A stretch of DNA of 64,000 bases from Planctomycetales bacterium (GTDB taxonomy: Bacteria > Planctomycetota > Phycisphaerae > SM23-33), in NCBI GenBank assembly GCA_030612725.1, contig JAUWNJ010000004.1:88298-152297 (forward strand). The letters run 5' to 3'. The stretch's first letter is position 1; each line of letters opens with the position of its first letter. The translations under genes were made by a program, and so were the position numbers. The notes under the pieces are model-generated. The model did no database searches. It saw only the letters and a program-made list of their open reading frames with translations, and was not told where the DNA came from. Below are positions 34,142 to 43,350 of this stretch, one piece after another.

Positions 34142-35407
34142 ATGCACCAGTCACGCGCCATTCGCAACATTCGCCTGGGCATCAAGAACCTGATGCTGCA
34201 TAAATTGCGATCGCTGCTGACGGTTTTGGGAATGGTTTTCGGCGTTGGGAGTGTCATAGCGATGCTTGCCGTTGGTGAGGGCGCCAGTAGGGAGGCGATG
34301 GAACAGATACGAAAGCTCGGTAGCAACAACATCATCCTGACCGCCGTCAAGCCGATTGAGGAAGAACAGGGTACTGCTCGCAGTGGATGGATGAGCGTCT
34401 ATGGTTTGCTGTACGAAGACGAACAGCGCATACGTGAGACGATGCCGGCGGTTTTGCGAACCGTGCCGGTAAAACACGTCCGAAAAGAAGGCCGGCTTGG
34501 CGAGCGGGCAATGGAACTTCGCTTAATGGGCACGACACCCGACTGGTTCGACCTGGTCTCTCGCCCCCTGGTAGCAGGCAGGACGCTTACTCAAATGGAT
34601 TGCGACCGGCAGGCGTCTGTCTGCATCCTGACCGAGCATGGCGCTCGGCGACTCCTGGCTACGGAGCATACAATAGGCCAGCCACTGCGTATTGGCGGCG
34701 ACTACTACAAGGTCATCGGGATCGTCCGATCCGAGCAGTCCAGCGGTAGTATCCAGACGCCCGACCAGAATGTCGATGCCTATATCCCCCTGAACGTAGC
34801 CCGCGCCCGATTTGGCGACATCTCCATACGGCGAACCACAGGTTCTCGCGAAATGAAATTGGTGGAACTACACATGATCCTCGTGCAGGTGCGTTCCATC
34901 GACCAGGTCGAATCCACTGCCGATGCTATCCGGTCCATGCTGAAGAGGTTTCACAAGAAGGAGGACTACCGTATCAGCGTTCCCCTGGCCCTGCTTCAGC
35001 AGGCCGAGGCCACGAAGCGAACGTTCAATATCGTACTGGGTTCCATCGCTGGTATCAGTCTCCTCGTCGGTGGTATCGGTATTATGAACATCATGCTTGC
35101 CTCGGTAACCGAGCGGACGCGCGAAATCGGAATCCGCCGGGCCATTGGAGCCAAGCGGCGCCAGATTATCGTGCAGTTCCTCATTGAGACGATCGTACTA
35201 TCCACCGTCGGCGGTCTTATCGGGATTGTTATCGGCATGACGATTCCCTGGGTGATCACGCGACTTGCGGGCATGCCTACGGTCGTTCCAGCATACAGTA
35301 TCGTGCTTTCCCTGTGCATTAGTGTGGGCGTGGGAATTATTTTCGGCCTGTACCCAGCCGTACGCGCCGCCAAACTGGAACCCATCGTCGCCTTGCGACA
35401 CGAATAG
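34142..35407 (+). CDS. MacB-type ABC exporter permease (FtsX fold)
   Basis: 421 aa. The first membrane helix (about residues 22-45, LLTVLGMVFGVGSVIAMLAV) is followed by a MacB periplasmic domain of about 230 residues and three C-terminal helices (from about 290). ERTREIGIRRAIGAKRRQI between helices 2 and 3 is the FtsX signature coupling region. Unlike E. coli MacB, the ATPase is on a separate chain. It completes a tripartite exporter with the ATPase, fusion protein and TolC-like gene of the same operon. Confidence 0.9.
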   Translation: MHQSRAIRNIRLGIKNLMLHKLRSLLTVLGMVFGVGSVIAMLAVGEGASREAMEQIRKLGSNNIILTAVKPIEEEQGTARSGWMSVYGLLYEDEQRIRETMPAVLRTVPVKHVRKEGRLGERAMELRLMGTTPDWFDLVSRPLVAGRTLTQMDCDRQASVCILTEHGARRLLATEHTIGQPLRIGGDYYKVIGIVRSEQSSGSIQTPDQNVDAYIPLNVARARFGDISIRRTTGSREMKLVELHMILVQVRSIDQVESTADAIRSMLKRFHKKEDYRISVPLALLQQAEATKRTFNIVLGSIAGISLLVGGIGIMNIMLASVTERTREIGIRRAIGAKRRQIIVQFLIETIVLSTVGGLIGIVIGMTIPWVITRLAGMPTVVPAYSIVLSLCISVGVGIIFGLYPAVRAAKLEPIVALRHE

Positions 35408-35417
35408 ATGGGGACGA

Positions 35418-35489
35418 ATGAACGACGGGCAAGCATATAACAAGACTGCGAAGGCGTTGGCCCCGAATCAGGAAGGGGCGGCTCATTGA
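35418..35489 (+). other. Possible 23-aa leader ORF overlapping the MATE start
   Basis: ATG at 35418 opens a frame ending in TGA at 35487-35489, overlapping the TTG start of the MATE gene (35486) as TTGA. GGGGACG lies before it. It could couple MATE translation to upstream ribosomes. No homology is recognised, and chance is possible. Confidence 0.25.
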
Positions 35490-36898
35490 CGGCGCAAAGA
35501 GACGATCCTGAAGCAGGACTAAAGAGCGAATCCTGGATTACTCACGGCAGTCTGGTCGGCGCTACATGGCGTCTGGCATTGCCGATGATTGCCACCGGAC
35601 TGCTGCATAACTCGTTTTCCCTTGTGGACCTGTATTTCGTCGGTCGTTTGGGACCGGCTGCGATTTCCGCGGTAACCATCAGCGGTATCGCCGTGAGCAT
35701 CCTTCTGATGCTTGGGCTGGGGATTACGATTGGATGCACAACCCTGGTTTCACAGGCTATCGGCGCCGAAAACCGAGACCGGGCGAGCATGATTACAGTT
35801 CAGGGCCTGCTGATGGCTGCTGTCATGTCGCTGGTAACGGCCTCGGCGTTTCCGTTCGCCTCATCGTGCCTGAAGATTCTCGGCGCGAGTCCCGAAGTGG
35901 TAAAGGCAGGAACGCCGTACCTTCAAGTCTCCCTAATCGGTTCGGTCACTATGTACATGAGTATCACCTTCGCCGCTGTTTTGCGGGGTGCGGGAGACGC
36001 CGTTACACCTCTGAAGATTATCGGCTTGGGAAACCTGATCAATATCGCCCTGGACCCGATTCTCATTTTTGGTTGGATTGGAATACCGGCCTTAGGCGTT
36101 ACCGGTTCGGCGGTGGCGACTGTGATTGCAAGATTTGTCGCCACGGTGCTGCTGGCAAAGGTGTTCTTTGTGGACGGGCATGAGCATTTCCATCTGCACG
36201 TGCGCGACCTCAAGCCGCACGGGAAAACCATCCGGGAAATGCTCAGGATCGGCGTGTTCGGCTCCGGTCAGATGTTGACTCGTAGCCTCTCGGCGCTTGC
36301 CATGGTCAGCATTGTGGCGATGTTCGGGACAGTCCCCGTTGCGGCATACGGTATCGGGATGCGCATGTGGATGGCTGTGCTGATGCCATCCATGGGATTC
36401 GGGAACGCGGCGATGACCCTCGTCGGGCAAAACCTGGGCGCTCATAAGCCTGAACGATCGGCGCGGGCGGCATGGTTTGCGACAGGTATGTGTGCAGCCG
36501 TCGCGATGGTTGTGGGAATCGCCTTCATTCTCTTCGCCGAGCCGCTGGTCGCGGTATTCACTTCCCAGAGAGAGGTAGTTTCCATCGGATCAAACCTTCT
36601 TTTCTGGCTGGGTGTAACCATGCCGTTTTTCGCTTTCTCGTTGGTGCTTGGGCGAGCGATGAACGGTGCGGGCGATACGTTCTGGCCAATGCTGACTACG
36701 GCCGCTGCCATGCTGGTGGTTCGAGTTCCGCTTGCATACTGCCTTGCGAACGCCTGGGGCAGCCCCACAGGCGTGTGGGTCGCGCTGGCTGCATCTAATG
36801 TGTTGCAGGGAGTGCTGTTTGTCTTTGCTTTCTGGTGGGGTCGATGGAAAAAAATCGGTAAAAAACATGTGGCGTTAGCCGACCTGACCGTCTCTTGA
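35486..36898 (+). CDS. MATE-family multidrug efflux transporter
   Basis: 470 aa with about 12 membrane helices. The start is a TTG with AAGGGG about 8 bp upstream. The first helix follows SLVGATWRLALPMIATGLLH, and NSFSLVDLYFVGRLG is the MATE entry motif. Two homologous six-helix halves are visible, the second opening at GKTIREMLRIGVFGSGQML. MATE proteins export cationic drugs or metabolites with Na+ or H+. As the last gene of the efflux operon it may broaden the substrate range. Its stop is followed at once by a fossil fragment of the sugar-binding protein repeat. Confidence 0.92.
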   Translation: MTAQRDDPEAGLKSESWITHGSLVGATWRLALPMIATGLLHNSFSLVDLYFVGRLGPAAISAVTISGIAVSILLMLGLGITIGCTTLVSQAIGAENRDRASMITVQGLLMAAVMSLVTASAFPFASSCLKILGASPEVVKAGTPYLQVSLIGSVTMYMSITFAAVLRGAGDAVTPLKIIGLGNLINIALDPILIFGWIGIPALGVTGSAVATVIARFVATVLLAKVFFVDGHEHFHLHVRDLKPHGKTIREMLRIGVFGSGQMLTRSLSALAMVSIVAMFGTVPVAAYGIGMRMWMAVLMPSMGFGNAAMTLVGQNLGAHKPERSARAAWFATGMCAAVAMVVGIAFILFAEPLVAVFTSQREVVSIGSNLLFWLGVTMPFFAFSLVLGRAMNGAGDTFWPMLTTAAAMLVVRVPLAYCLANAWGSPTGVWVALAASNVLQGVLFVFAFWWGRWKKIGKKHVALADLTVS

Positions 36899-36986
36899 AG
36901 GAGGAGGGCGGGCCGTAAAAACTTCACACCCCGTTATTACCCGGCGACGCCGCGCCGGACGAAAACCGCTCACCCTGCGGAAATCC
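36899..36986 (+). repeat. Scar of a further SBP/permease repeat unit upstream of the SBP array
   Basis: Right after the MATE stop, GGAGGAGGGCGGGCCGTAAA resembles the 3' ends of the binding-protein genes (GAAGGCGGGCCGTGAAA at 38380 and 39863). The sequence then continues as in the spacers after SBP1 and SBP2 up to CCTGCGGAAATCC. Those spacers in turn resemble the 5' end of the permease gene (41353). It is the decayed edge of another copy of the duplicated unit. Confidence 0.6.
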
Positions 36987-37015
36987 TTGACATTGTCGGA
37001 CGGGAAAATTAGGCT
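36987..37015 (+). promoter_or_regulatory. Promoter of SBP1
   Basis: TTGACA (36987-36992), a 17-bp spacer, then TAGGCT (37010-37015). The same arrangement is conserved before SBP2 and SBP3, which supports function. The start codon is about 54 bp downstream of the -10. Confidence 0.65.
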
Positions 37016-37068
37016 TTTGTGAGTTTGACAAGCCTTAAGGTCGGAGCGGTATAACAGGTGAGTGGCCG

Positions 37069-38394
37069 ATGAAAGTTGTTGTTTGGTTGCTGATAGCACT
37101 GGTGCTGGTGGGAATAGCGTACTCATTCTCCACCTGTCGGGCGGAGCAATCCGACGGACGGGTGGAGTTGACGCTGTTCGATTGGAACTGGCCTCCCTAT
37201 AACAAGATGAACCGCGAACGGATAGCGATCTTCGAGCGGGACAATCCCGACATCAGAGTTCGATTGGTTACCGGCAACGAGGACAAATACCTGACGATGG
37301 TTAGCGGCAACGTGGCCCCCGATATAACCATCACGGACCACACGGTTATCGGCTACTTCGCCAAGCGCAACGCCATACTCCCGCTGGATGATTTCATCGC
37401 TGCCGACAAGGACTTCAGCCTCGACATGTTCTTTCCGATTACAGTGGAAACGCTGCGGTATCGGGGCAGGCTTTATGCCCTGCCGTCCAGCGGCTCGCCG
37501 GTGGCGATGTTCTATAACAAGGAACTGTTCGACGAGTACAATCGCAATCACCCGAAAGAGCCGTTGACCTATCCCGGCGGGGAGTGGACATGGGACGACT
37601 TCCGCCACGCCGCCAAGGCGCTTACGCAGGACCGCGACGGTGACGGGAAGACCGACGTATATGGCGCCATTATCTCGTTCACCTTCCATCGCTTTCCCAT
37701 CTACGTCTGGCAGAACGGCGGGGAAATCATCAGCAAGGACCAGAAACGCTGCCTGATGGACTCTCCCGAAGCGATTGCAGCCATGCAGTGGCTGCACGAT
37801 ATAATGTTTGTGGACGGGTCTTCGCCGACGGCCTATACGCAGGTCGAAGGCGCCAGCCAGCAGACATCGGGTATTTTGTTTAAGGAGCAGCGAGTAGCTA
37901 TGTTGATGTCCACGCGCTACTCCTATTCCGAGTTTATAGGAAAGACGAATTTCGAATGGGACATTGCTCCGCTTCCGCGAGGACCGGTCAACAGGGCGAC
38001 CATTTACATCGGCGGAGGGTGGATGGTCTCATCGCAGACACGTCACCCTGAAAAGGTCTGGCGGCTGCTCAAGTTCCTTGTCGGAAATAAATCGAGCCAG
38101 ATGAGCATGGTTTGCGGGCGGGCGATGGCGACCAATCGGGAAGTTGCCGAACTAATGACGACCAATCATCCGGGCGTTCCTCCGGCCAATGATCACGTCT
38201 GGGTGGAGGTCATGGCGGACGCCCGCCCAAAGGACTTTGAGTTCAAGGAGATGGGGCGTTATTTTAGAAACGCCAGAGCCGAGATGAATTACATCTCCCA
38301 GGGTCGACGCACGCCAGCCGAAGCCTGCCGGAACTTCACACGCATATACCAGAAAGGATTAGACCGTTTCTGGAAGGATGAAGGCGGGCCGTGA
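37069..38394 (+). CDS. Sugar ABC transporter substrate-binding protein (SBP1)
   Basis: 441 aa, family 1 extracellular solute-binding protein. The N-terminal helix MKVVVWLLIALVLVGIAYSF precedes STCRAEQ; the Cys could be lipidated, although the lipobox is weak. The mature part shows the family pattern ENPDIRVRLVTG-like (here DNPDIRVRLV), LPLDDFIAADKDF, YALPSSGSPVAMFYNKELFD, and an EF-like DRDGDGKTDVYG. AGGTGA precedes the ATG. It presents a sugar or oligosaccharide to the MalF/MalG-like permeases encoded after SBP3. The ligand is unknown. The first 120 or so bases of the gene are almost identical to SBP2. Confidence 0.9.
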   Translation: MKVVVWLLIALVLVGIAYSFSTCRAEQSDGRVELTLFDWNWPPYNKMNRERIAIFERDNPDIRVRLVTGNEDKYLTMVSGNVAPDITITDHTVIGYFAKRNAILPLDDFIAADKDFSLDMFFPITVETLRYRGRLYALPSSGSPVAMFYNKELFDEYNRNHPKEPLTYPGGEWTWDDFRHAAKALTQDRDGDGKTDVYGAIISFTFHRFPIYVWQNGGEIISKDQKRCLMDSPEAIAAMQWLHDIMFVDGSSPTAYTQVEGASQQTSGILFKEQRVAMLMSTRYSYSEFIGKTNFEWDIAPLPRGPVNRATIYIGGGWMVSSQTRHPEKVWRLLKFLVGNKSSQMSMVCGRAMATNREVAELMTTNHPGVPPANDHVWVEVMADARPKDFEFKEMGRYFRNARAEMNYISQGRRTPAEACRNFTRIYQKGLDRFWKDEGGP

Positions 38395-38469
38395 AACCCC
38401 CACACCCCCGCTATTGCCCGGTGACGACGCGCCACACCGGGCAGAAAACTGCTCATCCTGCGGAAATCC
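38395..38469 (+). repeat. Permease 5'-end scar between SBP1 and SBP2
   Basis: The sequence after the SBP1 stop (GTGAAACCCCCACACCC, GGTGACGACGCGCC, CTGCTCATCCTGCGGAA) aligns by eye with the start of the true permease gene at 41353 (GTGAAAAAAGGC, GGCGACGACGCGCC, CTGTTTATCCTCCCGAA). The duplicated unit therefore carried the first 70-80 bases of the permease. Confidence 0.65.
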
Positions 38470-38498
38470 TTGACATTATCGAACGGGAAAATTAGGCT
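38470..38498 (+). promoter_or_regulatory. Promoter of SBP2
   Basis: TTGACA (38470-38475), a 17-bp spacer and TAGGCT (38493-38498), matching the SBP1 promoter apart from two spacer bases. Confidence 0.65.
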
Positions 38499-38551
38499 TT
38501 TGTGGATTTGACAGGCCTTAAGGTCGGAGCGGTATAACAGGTGAGTGGCCG

Positions 38552-39874
38552 ATGAAAGTTGTTGTTTGGTTGCTGATAGCACTGGTGCTGGTGGGGATAG
38601 CGTACTCATTCTCCACCTGTCGGGCAGAGCAGTCTGACGGACGGGTGGAGTTGACGCTGTTCGATTGGAACTGGCCTACCTACAACAAGATGAACCGCCG
38701 GCGTATAGCCGTCTTCGAGGACGAAAATCCCGACGTCAAGGTTCGGCTTGTAACCGGCGGCCCGGACAAATATCTGACGATGGTTACCGGAAACGTCGCC
38801 CCCGACGTAACCTACACCGCCTATCAGGACATACCCTACTACGCCAAGCGTGACGCCATATTGTCGCTGGATAAGTTCATCGCCGCCGACAAGGACTTCA
38901 GCCTCGACAGGTTCTTTCCGAGCGTGATTGACAGCGTGCGGTATCGAGGCAAGATATACGCTCTGCCGGACACAGGTTCGCCGGTGGCGTTGTATTACAA
39001 CAAGGACCTGTTCGACGAATACAACCGCAATCATCCGAAGGAGCCGCTGACCTATCCCAGCGGTGAGTGGACCTGGGCGGATTTCCGCCACGCCGCCAAG
39101 GCGCTCACCCAGGACCGTGACGGCGACGGGCGGACCGACGTATATGGCACTACCATCGGGTTCAGCATGAACCGTTTTCCCTCCTACATCTGGCAGAACG
39201 GCGGAGAAATCATCAGCAAAGACCAGAAACGCTGCCTGATGGACTCTCCCGAAGCGATTGAGGCCGTTCGGTGGCTGTACGAGATAATGTGGGTGGATAA
39301 GAGCGCGCCGACGGGATATACGCAGGTCGAGGGCGCCAGCCAGCAAACGACCGACATCTTCTTCAAGGAACAGCACCTGGCGATGCTGCTGAGCACGCGG
39401 TGGCCATATGGGGACCTTTTCGGAAAGACGGATTTCGTCTGGGACGTCGCCCCGCTTCCGCGCGGGCCGGTCAACAGGGCGACTGTTTTTATCGGCGGGT
39501 CGTGGATGATCTCCTCGCAGACGCACTATCCCGAAAAGGCCTGGAAACTGGTCAAGTTCCTCACCGACGAGTATTCCAGCGAGTTGTCCATGCAGGCCGG
39601 TCGCGCGCTGGTGTCCAATCGCGCCGTTGCCAAACGGATGGTCAATCATCCGGGTACTCCGCCCGAACACGACTATATCTGGGCGGAGATTATGGCTGAC
39701 GCCAGGCCTAAGGATTTCCAGTTCAGAGGAATGGGAAAGTACCTTCGCAAAGCGCTGGATGAATTGAATTTCGTTAGTCAGGGTCGGCGCACGCCCGAGG
39801 AGGCCTGCCGGAACTTCACACGCATCTATCAGGAGGGGCTGGACCGTTTTTGGAAAGAGGAAGGCGGGCCGTGA
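38552..39874 (+). CDS. Sugar ABC transporter substrate-binding protein (SBP2)
   Basis: 440 aa, close paralog of SBP1 over its full length, including the identical signal region and the C-terminal EEACRNFTRIYQEGLDRFW. Differences concentrate in ligand-facing segments: SVIDSVRYRGKIYALPDTG against TVETLRYRGRLYALPSSG, and GFSMNRFPSYIWQNGGEI against the SBP1 version. This suggests divergence in ligand preference after duplication. It has its own promoter and RBS (AGGTGA). It probably shares the downstream permeases. Confidence 0.9.
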   Translation: MKVVVWLLIALVLVGIAYSFSTCRAEQSDGRVELTLFDWNWPTYNKMNRRRIAVFEDENPDVKVRLVTGGPDKYLTMVTGNVAPDVTYTAYQDIPYYAKRDAILSLDKFIAADKDFSLDRFFPSVIDSVRYRGKIYALPDTGSPVALYYNKDLFDEYNRNHPKEPLTYPSGEWTWADFRHAAKALTQDRDGDGRTDVYGTTIGFSMNRFPSYIWQNGGEIISKDQKRCLMDSPEAIEAVRWLYEIMWVDKSAPTGYTQVEGASQQTTDIFFKEQHLAMLLSTRWPYGDLFGKTDFVWDVAPLPRGPVNRATVFIGGSWMISSQTHYPEKAWKLVKFLTDEYSSELSMQAGRALVSNRAVAKRMVNHPGTPPEHDYIWAEIMADARPKDFQFRGMGKYLRKALDELNFVSQGRRTPEEACRNFTRIYQEGLDRFWKEEGGP

Positions 39875-39942
39875 AAAAACCCAATCCGCTACTACCCGGC
39901 GGCGACGCGCCGGGAGGGTACCTGCTCATCCTGCGGAAATCC
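39875..39942 (+). repeat. Permease 5'-end scar between SBP2 and SBP3
   Basis: After the SBP2 stop, GTGAAAAAACCC, CTACTACCCGGCGGCGACGC and TACCTGCTCATCCTGCGGAA resemble the permease start at 41353-41430. This is the second internal scar of the tandem duplication. Confidence 0.65.
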
Positions 39943-39971
39943 TTGACATTATCGAACGGGCAAATTAGGCT
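39943..39971 (+). promoter_or_regulatory. Promoter of SBP3 and the permeases
   Basis: TTGACA (39943-39948), 17 bp, TAGGCT (39966-39971), conserved with the other two copies. It probably drives SBP3 and the permease genes. Confidence 0.65.
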
Positions 39972-40030
39972 TTTGCGGATTTGACAAACCTTGAGCCTTA
40001 AGGTCGGAGCGGTGTAACAGGGAGTGGCCA

Positions 40031-41356
40031 ATGAAAGTTGTTGTCTGGGTACTGACTGGTCTGATACTGTTAGGGATAATATACTCCTTCTCCACCTGCC
40101 GGGCGGAGCAATCCGACGGACGGGTGAAGTTGACGCTGTTCGACTGGAACTATCCTATCTACAACAAGATGAACCGCGAACGGATAGCGGTTTTCGAGGC
40201 CGAAAATCCCGACATCAAGGTTCGCCTGGTTGGTGGCGATCCGGACAAGTATATGACGATGGTTTCCGGGGGGGTAGCGCCCGACGTAACCTTTGCCGGC
40301 TATGGGAGCATCCCCTACTATGCCAAGCGCGACGCCATATTGGTGCTGGACAAATTCATTGCCGACGATAAGGACATCAGTCCCGATATGTTCTTCGGCT
40401 GCACGATGGACAGCGCGCGGTACAGAGGCAAAATCTATGCTCTTCCAGACAACGGCTCGCCTGTAGCAATTGTGTACAACAAAGACCTCTTCGACGAATA
40501 CAACAGTAAGCACCCCGACAAGCCTCTGACCTATCCCAGCGAGAAATGGACCTGGGACGATTTTCGCCACGCCGCCAAGGCGCTAACGCAGGACCGCGAC
40601 GGTGACGGACAGACGGACGTGTACGGTACTTCCGTATCGTTCTGGCGAAACCGCTGGCCCATCCCTGTCTGGCAGAACGGAGGCGAGGTCGTCAGCGCCG
40701 ACAAGAAACGCTGCCTGATGGACTCTCCCGAAGCGATAGAAGCCATTCGATGGTTCTCCGAAATGATATGGGTGGATAAGAGTTCTCCGACGGCCTACAC
40801 GCAAATAAAAGGCGTCGAAGCCGGCGGTGGTATCTTTCGGCAACGGCGCCTCGCTATGGGTATGGACGCGCGATATGGCTACACCAATCTTATCGGGAAG
40901 ACGGATTTCGTCTGGGACATTGCGCCGCTTCCGAAGAGTCCGACAACGGGAAAAAGGACAAGCCTCTACCTCGGCGGCGTGTGGATGATCTCCTCGCAGA
41001 CGCATTATCCTCAACAGGCCTGGAAACTGGCCAAATTCCTCGTCGGAGACAAATCCAGCGAAATCTCCATGCAATGCGGGCGCGCCATTGCGGCCAATCG
41101 CGCCGTAGCCGAACGAATACTCCGTAATCCCGGCGACGGTATGCCGGAACACGATTCCGCCTGGATCGACATTATGAACGAGAGTCGTCCGAAAGATTTT
41201 GAGTTCCTGGAAATGGGACGCTACTTTGTCAGGGCAATGGATGAATTGAATTATATTTCCCAGGGTCGGCGAAAGCCCGAAGAGGCCTGCCGAAACTTCA
41301 CGCGTATCTTCAACGAAGGACTGAAAATCCTGTGGGAAAAGGAAGGCGGACCGTGA
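40031..41356 (+). CDS. Sugar ABC transporter substrate-binding protein (SBP3)
   Basis: 441 aa, third and most divergent paralog. It keeps the signal helix plus STCRAEQSDGRVKLTLFDW, LVLDKFIADDKD, YALPDNGSPVAIVYNKDLFD and DRDGDGQTDVYG, but differs at VEAGGGIFRQRRLAMGMDAR and near PLPKSPTTGKRTSLYLGG. Its C-terminus ends WEKEGGP, and its stop overlaps the GTG start of the first permease gene (GTGA). It is thus the copy still in the ancestral position of the operon. Confidence 0.9.
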   Translation: MKVVVWVLTGLILLGIIYSFSTCRAEQSDGRVKLTLFDWNYPIYNKMNRERIAVFEAENPDIKVRLVGGDPDKYMTMVSGGVAPDVTFAGYGSIPYYAKRDAILVLDKFIADDKDISPDMFFGCTMDSARYRGKIYALPDNGSPVAIVYNKDLFDEYNSKHPDKPLTYPSEKWTWDDFRHAAKALTQDRDGDGQTDVYGTSVSFWRNRWPIPVWQNGGEVVSADKKRCLMDSPEAIEAIRWFSEMIWVDKSSPTAYTQIKGVEAGGGIFRQRRLAMGMDARYGYTNLIGKTDFVWDIAPLPKSPTTGKRTSLYLGGVWMISSQTHYPQQAWKLAKFLVGDKSSEISMQCGRAIAANRAVAERILRNPGDGMPEHDSAWIDIMNESRPKDFEFLEMGRYFVRAMDELNYISQGRRKPEEACRNFTRIFNEGLKILWEKEGGP

Positions 41357-42378
41357 AAAAAGGCAAAACCATCACTACCTGGCGACGACGCGCCGCATTG
41401 GCCGGATACCTGTTTATCCTCCCGAATGCCTTGGGATTTCTGATCTTCACTTCCCTGCCAGTCCTGGCGTCGCTACTGCTGAGCCTGTGCAAATGGGATC
41501 TGCTGACGCCGCCGAAGTGGGTTGGCCTGGAGAACTTCCGGAACCTGCTGGCCGACGTGGACTTCTGGAAGGTTCCCTGGATGGCGCCCTACGAGCACGG
41601 GTTCATGTTCAACACGCTGGTCATGATGATGGCGATCCCCGTCAGTATCCTTCTATCATTGTTCCTGGCGACCATACTGAATCAGAAGTTGCGGGGCATG
41701 GTGCTGTTCCGCACGTTGTTTTTCCTTCCCTCAATCACCGCAGGGATCGGGACAATGCTCTTGTGGATGTGGCTTCTGCACCCGGATTTCGGCATCATCA
41801 ACGCGGTACTGGGCAACGCTTACGAGGGCTTGTCATGGATGTATGACGGAGTCCGCAACGTAGCGTACTGGTTCGGGGGTGAGTTATCCGCCTGGCCGCC
41901 GTGGGGCGGTCCGAACGGTATGCACCCCAAATGGCTTAACGACGTCAACTGGGCCAAGCCTTCGCTTATCATGATGGGTCTGTGGGGGTCGATGGGCGGA
42001 ATGAACATGATATTGTACCTGGCGGCGCTTCAGAACGTCCCGCCGGCGTTGTACGAGGCCGCTAAGATAGACGGCGCAGGTGCTTGGCAGCGGTTCTGGA
42101 AGATTACCTGGCCCATGGTAAGCCCGACGACGTTTTTCATCTTCATAATGAGCATCATCGGGGGGTTCCAGGGCGGGTTTCAGCAGGCCCATATTATGAC
42201 CGACGGTGGCGGACCGGCGGGGTCCACCACCACGATCGGCTTTTACATTTACCAGAATGCGTACATGTGGTTCAGGATGGGATATGCCGCAAGTATCGCA
42301 TGGTTACTGTTCCTGATAGTTCTGGTTCTGACTCTGATTAACTGGCATGCCAGTAAGAGGTTCGTGCACTATGGATGA
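41353..42378 (+). CDS. Sugar ABC transporter permease, MalF/UgpA type
   Basis: 341 aa from the GTG at 41353, which overlaps the SBP3 stop and has GGAAGG upstream. Six to seven membrane helices are predicted, starting at AGYLFILPNALGFLIF. The coupling loop YEAAKIDGAGAWQRFWKITW (EAA motif) lies near residue 235. A loop of about 45 residues rich in Trp, Pro and Gly (GGELSAWPPWGGPNGMHPKW) between helices is longer than in MalF homologs of this size. It forms the inner-membrane channel with the next gene. It overlaps that gene by 8 bp. Confidence 0.92.
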   Translation: MKKGKTITTWRRRAALAGYLFILPNALGFLIFTSLPVLASLLLSLCKWDLLTPPKWVGLENFRNLLADVDFWKVPWMAPYEHGFMFNTLVMMMAIPVSILLSLFLATILNQKLRGMVLFRTLFFLPSITAGIGTMLLWMWLLHPDFGIINAVLGNAYEGLSWMYDGVRNVAYWFGGELSAWPPWGGPNGMHPKWLNDVNWAKPSLIMMGLWGSMGGMNMILYLAALQNVPPALYEAAKIDGAGAWQRFWKITWPMVSPTTFFIFIMSIIGGFQGGFQQAHIMTDGGGPAGSTTTIGFYIYQNAYMWFRMGYAASIAWLLFLIVLVLTLINWHASKRFVHYG

Positions 42379-43348
42379 ACTAATCACACTTTCCCGAAAG
42401 CGTGCCCCGGTCAGGCTGACGACGATCCTAACCTACGTGTTCCTGTCGGCCTTGGCCGTTACCATGGTCTTCCCGTTTGCCTGGATGGTGCGGACGGCCT
42501 TCATAGACCCCAAGCAGGTCTTCACGTCCTCCAAGGACGTCGGCGGTTTCCTTAAGTGGATTTTTCCCTGGCCTCCGCATCCGGATAACTTCGCCAAGGC
42601 CGCTGAAGCCGTTCCGTTCGGACGCGCCTACATCAACAGTATCATTGTAGCTGGACTGGTTACATTCGGGCAGGTCTTCACCTCTTCCCTGGCGGCGTTC
42701 GGATTCGCGCGACTGAAATTCCCCGGACGCGACAAAATTTTCCTGGCGTATCTGGCCACGATGATGATTCCCGGGTCGGTTACCATGATCCCGGTATTTA
42801 TCCTTACCAGCAAGATGCCCCTTGTGCTCGACGGCGCCATCGGCTGGTTGATCGGTTCGGAGTCGGTGCTCTTTTCGTCGAGTTATTACATGTTCCGTAA
42901 CACCTACATGGGGCGACTGGTGGGTCTGGACAGTTACTTCACCTTAATCGTCCCGGGCATGTTCAGCGCCTATGGTACGTTCCTACTGAGACAGTTCTTC
43001 ATGTCGATCGAGAACGACTACGAGGAGGCCGCTCGTATCGACGGATGCGGAACGTGGGGTATTTACTGGAGAATAATGCTTCCGCTCAGCCGCCCCGCTC
43101 TGGCGACACTGGGAATCTTTACCTTCATGGGGTCATGGCGGGCATATATGTGGCCTCTGATCGTTACATACCACGAGGACATTATGACGCTGCCCATCCT
43201 GATACGATCCTTCCAGGGACAGTACAACACCGAGTGGACGCTGCTGATGGCGGCCTCCATCATGCACATAATCCCGGTCCTGATTGCTTTCATCATAGGC
43301 CAGAAATACTTCATCCGAGGCGTCAGAATCGGCGGAATAAAAGGGTAG
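42371..43348 (+). CDS. Sugar ABC transporter permease, MalG/UgpE type
   Basis: 325 aa from the ATG at 42371. The N-terminal helix is TTILTYVFLSALAVTMVFPF, followed by AWMVRTAFIDPKQVF typical of MalG. The coupling loop is YEEAARIDGCGTWGIYWRIM (EAA motif), ending in MLPLSRPALATLGIFTF. It pairs with the preceding permease. No ATPase gene follows, so a shared MsmK/UgpC-type ATPase encoded elsewhere in the genome would be required. Confidence 0.92.
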   Translation: MDELITLSRKRAPVRLTTILTYVFLSALAVTMVFPFAWMVRTAFIDPKQVFTSSKDVGGFLKWIFPWPPHPDNFAKAAEAVPFGRAYINSIIVAGLVTFGQVFTSSLAAFGFARLKFPGRDKIFLAYLATMMIPGSVTMIPVFILTSKMPLVLDGAIGWLIGSESVLFSSSYYMFRNTYMGRLVGLDSYFTLIVPGMFSAYGTFLLRQFFMSIENDYEEAARIDGCGTWGIYWRIMLPLSRPALATLGIFTFMGSWRAYMWPLIVTYHEDIMTLPILIRSFQGQYNTEWTLLMAASIMHIIPVLIAFIIGQKYFIRGVRIGGIKG

Positions 43349-43350
43349 TA

